This document shows, piece by piece, positions 14,447 through 20,052 of a stretch of 20,052 nt of DNA. This stretch comes from an uncultured Actinomycetes bacterium (GTDB lineage Bacteria; Actinomycetota; Actinomycetes; S36-B12; UBA5976): NCBI GenBank assembly GCA_903925705.1, contig CAIYGJ010000022.1:1-20052 (forward strand). The letters run 5' to 3'. The number at the start of each line of letters is the position of its first letter. Position 1 is the first letter of the stretch. Under the pieces are notes generated by a model. It was not told the origin of the DNA, did no database searches, and saw nothing but the letters and a program-made list of their open reading frames with translations. A program made the position numbers and the translations under genes.

Positions 14447-14450
14447 TGTG

Positions 14451-14894
14451 TTACTGAGGTAAGTCGCCGGATTGCACAACCAATGGATCATCAGCTGGTG
14501 GTGGGTTGTCTGCAAGTTTGGCGCTACTCCACAACTTTGTATACCAAGCGGAATCGTCATTAGGAACTAGTGCGCCAGGAACACCAGTGATTGCCGTATT
14601 AGTTTCTTCGTCAAGAACTACGAAACCAATTTCACCTGGAAACACGTAGTTGAGGCGCTCTCGGGCTAATGCTTGAAGGTACGCCGGGTCCGCTAGCCGT
14701 GCCCGACGATTACTTAAGTCATCAATTTTTACTTGCTGGGAAACTACCTGCTGTTCCAAATTCTTGATATCGCGGCGCTCTTTAATCAAAGCGCGTAGTG
14801 GAACCGCCAAAGTTAGCATGATAAAAACGCCCGCAAGAATCATTGCAATTGCGCGCGCGTTTATTCTCGGAGAAATCCTTGGAGAAGAGACCAC
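14451..14894 (-). CDS. FtsB/DivIC-type septum formation initiator
   Basis: A 147-residue bitopic membrane protein of the FtsB/DivIC family, part of the FtsQ-FtsL-FtsB divisome subcomplex that activates septal peptidoglycan synthesis. It has a short cytoplasmic N-terminus, one TM helix (about 15-34), a coiled coil (about 36-67) and the family motif LARERLNYVFPGE (77-89). A Pro/Asp-rich tail follows. It matches the place of Rv1024 in M. tuberculosis, directly downstream of eno. The start is GTG at 14894, 18 bases past the eno stop. There is no ribosome site, but CACAAT lies exactly six bases upstream, so a private leaderless transcript is possible in addition to read-through from eno. Confidence 0.85.
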   Translation of the reverse strand: MVSSPRISPRINARAIAMILAGVFIMLTLAVPLRALIKERRDIKNLEQQVVSQQVKIDDLSNRRARLADPAYLQALARERLNYVFPGEIGFVVLDEETNTAITGVPGALVPNDDSAWYTKLWSSAKLADNPPPADDPLVVQSGDLPQ

Positions 14895-14900
14895 GTCTTT

Positions 14901-14906
14901 ATTGTG
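14901..14906 (-). promoter_or_regulatory. Putative -10 element for a leaderless ftsB-like transcript
   Basis: On the minus strand CACAAT is followed by six bases (AAAGAC) and then the GTG start codon. Sequence and spacing are identical to the hexamer before the CDF gene. It lies in the 18-bp gap after eno, so its -35 would sit inside the eno coding sequence. Confidence 0.33.
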
Positions 14907-14912
14907 CCGTGT

Positions 14913-16190
14913 TTAACCCTTGAAACGAGGGAATGCGCTTCGACCGGCGTATCGTGCCGTTTCATCAAGATCTTCTTCAATTCGCAGCAACTGGTTGTAC
15001 TTAGCTACTCGATCAGATCGCGCTGGCGCTCCGCTCTTGATTTGGCCACAGTTAAATGCAACTGCCAGGTCAGCAATTGTGGTGTCCTCTGTTTCGCCAG
15101 AACGATGGCTCATCATCGTGGCAAACCCAGCACGATGTGCCATTTCAACAGACTCGGCAGTTTCGGTAAGTGAACCGATCTGGTTTACCTTCACGAGTAG
15201 CGCGTTTGCAGACTTTAGTTCAATACCCTTGGCAATGCGCTCAGTATTTGTCACGTAGTGATCGTCACCAACAATTTGAATTTGATCACCCATTACAGAA
15301 GTGAAATGCACCCAAGAATCCCAGTCATCTTCAGCTAATGGATCTTCGATCGAAACAATTGGGAAATCTTTTGCAAGTTGCGCATAAAGTTCAATCATTT
15401 GTTCGGTTGATCGCGCTGTGCCTTCGACATGGTAACTGCCATCTTTGAAAAACTCAGTGGCAGCGACGTCCATTGCAAGTGCTACATCAGCACCTAACTT
15501 GAATCCTGCTTTTGTGATTGCTTCCGAAATTAGTTCTAGCGCAGCTCGATTGCTTGGCAAGTTAGGTGCAAAGCCACCTTCATCACCTAAACCTGTAGAG
15601 AGTCCGTTAGATTTCAAAACGCTCTTTAGCGAGTGGTAAACCTCGGCGCCCATTCGCAGCGCATCATGAAAAGAATCTGCGCCGATTGGAGCGATCATGA
15701 ATTCTTGAAAATCGACATCACTGTCAGCATGTGCGCCACCATTAATGATGTTCATCATTGGAACTGGCAATAGGTGGGCGTTTGGACCGCCAATGTATCG
15801 GTACAAAGGTAAGCCAGAAGATTGAGATGCAGCTTTGGCAACTGCCATGGAAACCCCAAGAATTGCATTTGCACCTAGACGGGCCTTATTTGGTGTGCCA
15901 TCTAGTGCGATCATGGTGTCGTCAATAAATCTTTGGTCCGTGGCATCAAACCCGATAACAGCCGGCATGATTTCATCTTCGATTGCAATGACTGCCTTGA
16001 TTACGCCTTTGCCTAAATAGCGCTCGTCACCATCACGTAATTCAACTGCTTCGAATGCACCAGTTGATGCACCTGATGGAACTGCGGCTCTGCCGACGCT
16101 GTCGTCATCTAGTGTGACTTCAACTTCTACCGTCGGATTACCGCGGGAATCTAAAATTTCGCGGGCTCTAACATCAGAAATACTAGACAC
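14913..16190 (-). CDS. eno: Enolase
   Basis: Enolase converts 2-phosphoglycerate to phosphoenolpyruvate in glycolysis. The 425-residue protein is full length. It opens with the conserved VRAREILDSRGNPTVEVEV, and has GDEGGFAP with catalytic E204, LLVKVNQIGSLTET with catalytic K334, and MMSHRSGETEDTTIADLAV near 359-377. Mg2+ ligands correspond to D241, E282 and the GDD at 308-310. The residues after that Asp pair are His-Tyr (GDDHYVTN) where most bacterial enolases have Leu-Phe or similar, a minor variation next to the active site. The start is GTG at 16190 with GGAG seven bases upstream. Ninety-eight bases separate it from mazG, so it probably has its own promoter; it likely leads the ftsB-like - DUF501 - ppx genes. 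Confidence 0.97.
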   Translation of the reverse strand: MSSISDVRAREILDSRGNPTVEVEVTLDDDSVGRAAVPSGASTGAFEAVELRDGDERYLGKGVIKAVIAIEDEIMPAVIGFDATDQRFIDDTMIALDGTPNKARLGANAILGVSMAVAKAASQSSGLPLYRYIGGPNAHLLPVPMMNIINGGAHADSDVDFQEFMIAPIGADSFHDALRMGAEVYHSLKSVLKSNGLSTGLGDEGGFAPNLPSNRAALELISEAITKAGFKLGADVALAMDVAATEFFKDGSYHVEGTARSTEQMIELYAQLAKDFPIVSIEDPLAEDDWDSWVHFTSVMGDQIQIVGDDHYVTNTERIAKGIELKSANALLVKVNQIGSLTETAESVEMAHRAGFATMMSHRSGETEDTTIADLAVAFNCGQIKSGAPARSDRVAKYNQLLRIEEDLDETARYAGRSAFPRFKG

Positions 16191-16288
16191 AGGATGACTC
16201 CAATTGATTGAACAAAATTTACTACGAGGCTTCCTCGTTCGTTGTATAAAGTCTAGCGATTTTGCCCAGACCCTTAAAAAGCCGTTAG
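16191..16288 (-). promoter_or_regulatory. eno upstream region with a small hairpin
   Basis: This 98-bp spacer between mazG and eno is the likely eno promoter and 5' leader. On the minus strand it holds TAGACT (16250-16255) and an overlapping TTTATACA as -10 candidates. A 6-bp hairpin follows at 16224-16238 (ACGAGG-AAG-CCTCGT), then the GGAG ribosome site. The hairpin lies 34 bases ahead of the start codon and has no U-run, so it is more like a leader structure than a terminator. I could not fix a -35 element. Confidence 0.35.
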
Positions 16289-16948
16289 TTAAAGGCCTTC
16301 AGATTCTCGGACTCTGGTGCGATAGCGCATCATTTCAGCCCGCAGCACTGATTCCGCTTCAATGTCTATCTCGCGAGCAAGTTCTAAAGTTGCAACAAGC
16401 AGCGCAGCTATTTGCTCCTCAGTCACGTCGCCAATTAAGTTTCGTAGTCCTTCTTTAACTTGGGTATCCCCGGCAACTACTCCACTTTTTCGAGCTCGAT
16501 AGATAAGTTGAGTTGCAAGTTGTAATGCTGGCATTGCTAGTGGCACACCGTCTGTTACAGATTCACGCTGCTTTTCTTCCTGTTTAACTCTGGCCCAGTT
16601 TGCTTCAAGTTCTTCACTTGAGGTAACCACGAGGTCGGTAAATACGTGTGGGTGACGACGAACTAACTTGTCTACAACACCTTGCGCAATTGAATCTAAC
16701 GAAAATGTGGGATCCGATTCTTGGGCAATTCGGGCGTGAAAAACGACTTGTAAAAGCAGGTCACCTAGTTCTTCGCGAAGCGAACCTAAGTCACCTTGGT
16801 CCATTGCCTCTAGCGCTTCATAGGTTTCTTCTAGTAAATAGCGCGCCAGACTTTGATGAGTTTGCTCGGCGTCCCAAGGACAACCACCAGGACTTCTTAA
16901 TTGGTCCAACACCTGGACTAAGTGTTCAACAGGTGAATTCATATTCAA
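16289..16948 (-). CDS. mazG: Nucleoside triphosphate pyrophosphohydrolase MazG
   Basis: MazG hydrolyses (d)NTPs to the monophosphate and pyrophosphate, removing damaged or unwanted nucleotides and affecting ppGpp levels. The protein is about 219 residues, with one complete all-alpha MazG domain at the N-terminus. The signature is LRSPGGCPWDAEQTHQSLARY (17-37), followed by E41-x2-E44 and E60-x2-D63 (EETYEALEAMDQGDLGSLREELGD split over 40-63), and KLVRRHPHVF at 94-103. The C-terminal half (about 120-219) is a diverged helical region, as in other actinobacterial forms. The listed start is TTG at 16948 with AGG five bases upstream; ATG at 16942 is the alternative. The start nearly touches the stop of the SurA-like gene, so the two are coupled. 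Confidence 0.9.
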   Translation of the reverse strand: MNMNSPVEHLVQVLDQLRSPGGCPWDAEQTHQSLARYLLEETYEALEAMDQGDLGSLREELGDLLLQVVFHARIAQESDPTFSLDSIAQGVVDKLVRRHPHVFTDLVVTSSEELEANWARVKQEEKQRESVTDGVPLAMPALQLATQLIYRARKSGVVAGDTQVKEGLRNLIGDVTEEQIAALLVATLELAREIDIEAESVLRAEMMRYRTRVRESEGL

Positions 16949-16949
16949 T

Positions 16950-17570
16950 TTAACCTAGTGACACAGGTAGCGGAACGGCTAATGTTTTGTCGCCTGGTGT
17001 GCTGATGAGATTACTTGGATCCCACTTACCAAACCTAGGGTTAAGTTCCACATTTAAGTCTTGACTCAATTTTGTTAAGTAATCAAATAGCGCTTGTGTG
17101 CGAGTTTGTTTATCAGCACCTGGCGCCAATTTTTCCATCAAGGCACGTTGCACTAAAATTTCATACATAAATCCATCGACATCATCTGCCGGAACTGCAT
17201 TTTGAGCAGCTAGTTGCGCTTCGATTGTTTCTTTTGCATATTGCAGAAAAACTTCATCTCGGTATGCGGCAACATCACGATCTGTAACTTTGATACCTTC
17301 CCGAGCAACAACTTCTTCAAGCAGTGCAACAAGAACGAAATGATCTACCGCTCTCTGGTTGATTTGGATCAAGCTAGGCACTTCATTTATCAAGGCAGGA
17401 TCAGTAACTTGAATTTGGGCGCGGACTTTGTCAACGCGATCTGTAACAGCAGAAGCTGGAATCACTTTGCCATTGACTACAACGGCGCTACCAGCCAGCT
17501 TTGGAGAATCGGAGCATCCAGTTAGAACTGCAACGCCAAGAACCAAAGTTGCAATTAAACGAAGTTTCAC
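16950..17570 (-). CDS. SurA N-terminal domain lipoprotein
   Basis: A 206-residue predicted lipoprotein with a SurA-like N-terminal chaperone domain. The signal peptide LRLIATLVLGVAVLTGC ends in a lipobox with the lipidated Cys at residue 19. The mature part opens with AVVVNGKVIPASAVTDRVD, the strand-helix start of SurA/PrsA-type domains, then a long helical region through about residue 165. No parvulin PPIase domain is present, so it is chaperone-like at most, not an isomerase. The start is GTG at 17570, chosen because AAGGA lies about six bases upstream and it puts the signal peptide at the N-terminus; the frame extends to 17600 but adds ten residues that would spoil it. It lies between mfd and mazG, a conserved actinobacterial order. 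Confidence 0.82.
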   Translation of the reverse strand: MKLRLIATLVLGVAVLTGCSDSPKLAGSAVVVNGKVIPASAVTDRVDKVRAQIQVTDPALINEVPSLIQINQRAVDHFVLVALLEEVVAREGIKVTDRDVAAYRDEVFLQYAKETIEAQLAAQNAVPADDVDGFMYEILVQRALMEKLAPGADKQTRTQALFDYLTKLSQDLNVELNPRFGKWDPSNLISTPGDKTLAVPLPVSLG

Positions 17571-17605
17571 AGATGTTCCTTTCAAGAACCAACTCTCCAA
17601 TTTTA

Positions 17606-20052
17606 TTATGAAGATGCAACTGTCGATGACACCCAGGTATTAACCCATTCCACAAGGTCAATGTCTGCCGCCTGATTTGCAGATCCAATCAGCGCGCCCT
17701 TTGGCCGAGGCACCACAATCGTACGTGTTGCAGGCTTTATGACAGATCCGGGATACAGCCGGTTTAAACGAAGCACTTTAGATTCAGGGAGTTCGACTGG
17801 GGAAAACTTCACATGACTGGACGTTGCAATCACTTCGGTGATCCCAACAGCCTGCAATGAGACTCGTAATCGGGCAATCGAGACCAAGGTTTCAACTGGA
17901 GCCGGCATCGAACCGTATCGGTCAGCTAATTCCTCAACTACGCCCGTCACATCATCATTAGTTCTGGCATCTGCAAGGCGCCGATATGCCTCGAGACGAA
18001 GTCTTTCTTCTGGAACATAGCTGTGAGGCAAGTGGGCATCAACAGGTAGTTCAACTTTTACGACGTCTTCAATAATTGCTGCTCCACCGGTTTTAACTTC
18101 TTCGACCGCCTCACTAACAAGGCGCACGTATAGGTCAAACCCAACATCTGCAATGTGGCCACTTTGTTCGCCACCAAGCAAGTTGCCGGCTCCCCGAATT
18201 TCCAAGTCCTTCATTGCTACTGCCATACCTGAGCCCAAATCAGTATGTGCGGCGATTGTAGATAGTCGATCGTGGGCATTTTCACTTAACGGTTTATCCG
18301 GTGCGTATAAGAAGTAGGCATAACCACGTTCGCGGCTTCGGCCAACGCGACCTCGCAGCTGATGCAGTTGTGACAAACCAAATGTGTCAGCACGGTCCAC
18401 AATCAATGTGTTTGCATTCGCAATGTCTAGACCGCTTTCAATAATTGTCGTGGAAACCAAGATGTCGTATTTGTGTTCCCAAAAATCAACGATTATATGT
18501 TCAAGCGTGTTTTCATTCATTTGCCCGTGTGCTACTGCGATACGAGCTTCCGGAACTAATTCGGCTAATTTGCTCGCCACTCTATTTATGCTTTCCACGC
18601 GATTATGCACAAAGAATACTTGTCCTTCACGGATAAGCTCTCGGTGAATTGCTGCCGTAATAAATTTTTCGTCGTATGGGCCAACTGTGGTTAGTACTGG
18701 GTGTCGTTCTTCAGGTGGTGTTTGAATAGTCGACATTTCACGTAGACCTGTTACAGCCATTTCTAAAGTTCGTGGAATTGGCGTCGCTGACATTGTGAGC
18801 ATGTCGACATTTGTGCGCAACGCCTTTAGGTGTTCTTTATGTTCCACGCCAAATCTTTGTTCTTCATCGACAATAACTAAACCAAGATCTTTGAATCTAA
18901 CTTCAGGATTAAATAAACGATGAGTACCAATCACCATGTCTATTGAGCCATCAGTAATTCCGCTCATGACTTTGCGAACTTGGGCGTCAGTTTGAAACCG
19001 AGAGAGTGCAGCCAACTTAACGGGGAATTGTGCATACCTGCGAGAAAATGTTTCAAAGTGTTGTTGCACTAGAAGTGTTGTAGGAACCAGAATTGCGACC
19101 TGCTTGCCGTCTTGGACAGCTTTGAACGCAGCCCGAACTGCAATTTCGGTTTTTCCGTATCCCACATCGCCACAAACCAATCGATCCATTGGAACGTCAT
19201 TTTCCATGTCGCGTTTGACTTCATCGATAGTTACAAGTTGATCCGGTGTTTCTACATATTCAAAAGCGTCTTCAAGTTCACGTTGCCATGGGCTATCGGG
19301 TGAAAAAGCAAAACCTTTACTTGCCATACGCGCAGCATAGAGTCGAATCAATTCACCAGCAATCTGCCTGACTGCTCGACGAGCACGTGATTTAGTTGCT
19401 GCCCAATCACCGCCACCAAGACGGTTTAGTGAGGGTGCTTCCCCGCCAACATACCTAGTCACCTGATCAAGTTGGTCACTTGGAACGTAAAGTCGGTCAC
19501 CACGCTGGCCGCGTTTGCTTGCTGCGTATTCAATAACTAAATATTCACGTGTTGCATTAGCTACAGTTCGTTGCGCCATTTCAATGTATTTACCAACACC
19601 ATGCTGTTCATGAACTACATAATCGCCGCTCTTAAGTGTTAGCGGATCAATCACTACTCGGCGCTTGCTTGGTAACGATCGATTTTCTTTGGAAGCATCG
19701 CGACTGCCAAAAAGATCTACTTCAGTAACTAGTACTAGACCGGCAGACGTGATGCTAATTCCTGATTCTTGATGGCCAACAGTAACTTCAATCACTTCAT
19801 CTTTTAAGTCTGCAGTTAACTCTTCAGTTTGCCGAGCCGGAATTCCAAGTTCCATGAGTGTTGCAACCAAACGCTCGGTTGAACCATGACCAGCCATTGA
19901 CACTGCGACTCGCGAACCGGCTTTCCACCACTTGCGAATATCCGACACAAAGTCTTCAATTTTGGATCGATAGTCCGGCGTTGCCTCAACACCAGGTAAC
20001 TCATCCAGTGGTCCAGCCAAAGTTGTTAGCCCAAGCCAAGCATGCGAATTAC
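17606..20052 (-). CDS. mfd: Transcription-repair coupling factor Mfd (partial, N-terminus beyond the window)
   Basis: Mfd is the DNA translocase that removes RNA polymerase stalled at lesions and recruits UvrA. The frame is open to the right edge, so about 814 C-terminal residues are visible and roughly 350 N-terminal residues (UvrB-like region) are outside. Visible in order: the end of the N-terminal region, the CarD-like RNA polymerase interaction domain (GDYVVHEQHGVGKY, about 19586-19627), superfamily 2 helicase motif I GDVGYGKTE (about 19145-19171), motif II DEEQRFG (about 18848-18868), SATPIPRTLEMA, VHNRVESI, then HQLRGRVGRSRERGYAYF and the C-terminal UvrA-inhibiting domain. All helicase motifs look intact. 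An in-frame TTG at 20020 is internal, not the start. It leads mfd - SurA-like - mazG, with 35 bases before the lipoprotein gene. Confidence 0.96.
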   Translation of the reverse strand, partial: NSHAWLGLTTLAGPLDELPGVEATPDYRSKIEDFVSDIRKWWKAGSRVAVSMAGHGSTERLVATLMELGIPARQTEELTADLKDEVIEVTVGHQESGISITSAGLVLVTEVDLFGSRDASKENRSLPSKRRVVIDPLTLKSGDYVVHEQHGVGKYIEMAQRTVANATREYLVIEYAASKRGQRGDRLYVPSDQLDQVTRYVGGEAPSLNRLGGGDWAATKSRARRAVRQIAGELIRLYAARMASKGFAFSPDSPWQRELEDAFEYVETPDQLVTIDEVKRDMENDVPMDRLVCGDVGYGKTEIAVRAAFKAVQDGKQVAILVPTTLLVQQHFETFSRRYAQFPVKLAALSRFQTDAQVRKVMSGITDGSIDMVIGTHRLFNPEVRFKDLGLVIVDEEQRFGVEHKEHLKALRTNVDMLTMSATPIPRTLEMAVTGLREMSTIQTPPEERHPVLTTVGPYDEKFITAAIHRELIREGQVFFVHNRVESINRVASKLAELVPEARIAVAHGQMNENTLEHIIVDFWEHKYDILVSTTIIESGLDIANANTLIVDRADTFGLSQLHQLRGRVGRSRERGYAYFLYAPDKPLSENAHDRLSTIAAHTDLGSGMAVAMKDLEIRGAGNLLGGEQSGHIADVGFDLYVRLVSEAVEEVKTGGAAIIEDVVKVELPVDAHLPHSYVPEERLRLEAYRRLADARTNDDVTGVVEELADRYGSMPAPVETLVSIARLRVSLQAVGITEVIATSSHVKFSPVELPESKVLRLNRLYPGSVIKPATRTIVVPRPKGALIGSANQAADIDLVEWVNTWVSSTVASS

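Noticed and set aside
14447..14560. In-frame upstream extension of DUF501
   Set aside because: It overlaps the 3' end of the ftsB-like gene in another frame and lacks DUF501 similarity; the family starts near the ATG at 14446.
1..20052. Mobile elements, prophage, CRISPR, toxin-antitoxin or defence genes, or a new biosynthetic cluster
   Set aside because: I found no transposase, integrase, repeat array, attachment-site duplication or foreign-looking gene block; nearly all genes are core actinobacterial families in expected order.

Overview
This window looks like an ordinary chromosomal segment from a low-GC, small-genome actinobacterium. The phylum call rests on a mycothiol S-conjugate amidase (Mca), DUF4307, DUF501 and DUF4031 proteins, an actinobacterial-type GreA, and the block mfd - SurA-like lipoprotein - mazG - eno - ftsB-like - DUF501 - ppx. 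That block is the counterpart of the Rv1020-Rv1026 neighbourhood of Mycobacterium tuberculosis. The base composition is AT-rich for the phylum (mid-40s % GC by eye, not computed), TTA codons are common and intergenic spaces are very short. A planktonic streamlined lineage such as the freshwater acI/Nanopelagicales group is therefore my best guess; this is inference.

Layout. Positions 1-255 hold the 3' end of a probable secreted protein. Positions 306-3756 (+) carry an MMPL/RND transporter, a DUF4031 protein and a cation diffusion facilitator. Positions 3763-5943 (-) form a compact cluster read mca -> small membrane protein -> SURF1 -> DUF3817. From a 47-bp divergent spacer, DUF4307 and greA run on the + strand (5991-6973). 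Positions 6976-8822 (-) hold a DrrAB-type ABC exporter. Positions 8968-11414 (+) hold threonine dehydratase and an MFS transporter. Then on the minus strand come msrA, a Bax inhibitor-1 family protein with a hairpin terminator behind it, tRNA-Leu(UAA), and the housekeeping block ppx - DUF501 - ftsB-like - eno - mazG - SurA-like lipoprotein - mfd. mfd runs off the right edge.

How the genes work together. Several products handle stress and repair: Mca (mycothiol-based detoxification), MsrA (methionine sulfoxide repair), Mfd and GreA (stalled RNA polymerase), MazG (pool cleaning) and Ppx (polyphosphate or ppGpp metabolism). SURF1 serves cytochrome oxidase assembly. Eno, IlvA and FtsB are core metabolism and cell division.

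I found no insertion sequence, phage gene, CRISPR array, toxin-antitoxin pair or defence system, and no convincing novel system. The best second looks are the tRNA-Leu(UAA), which has a short class I variable loop, and a recurring -10-like hexamer six bases before starts that lack a Shine-Dalgarno site, which suggests leaderless transcription.
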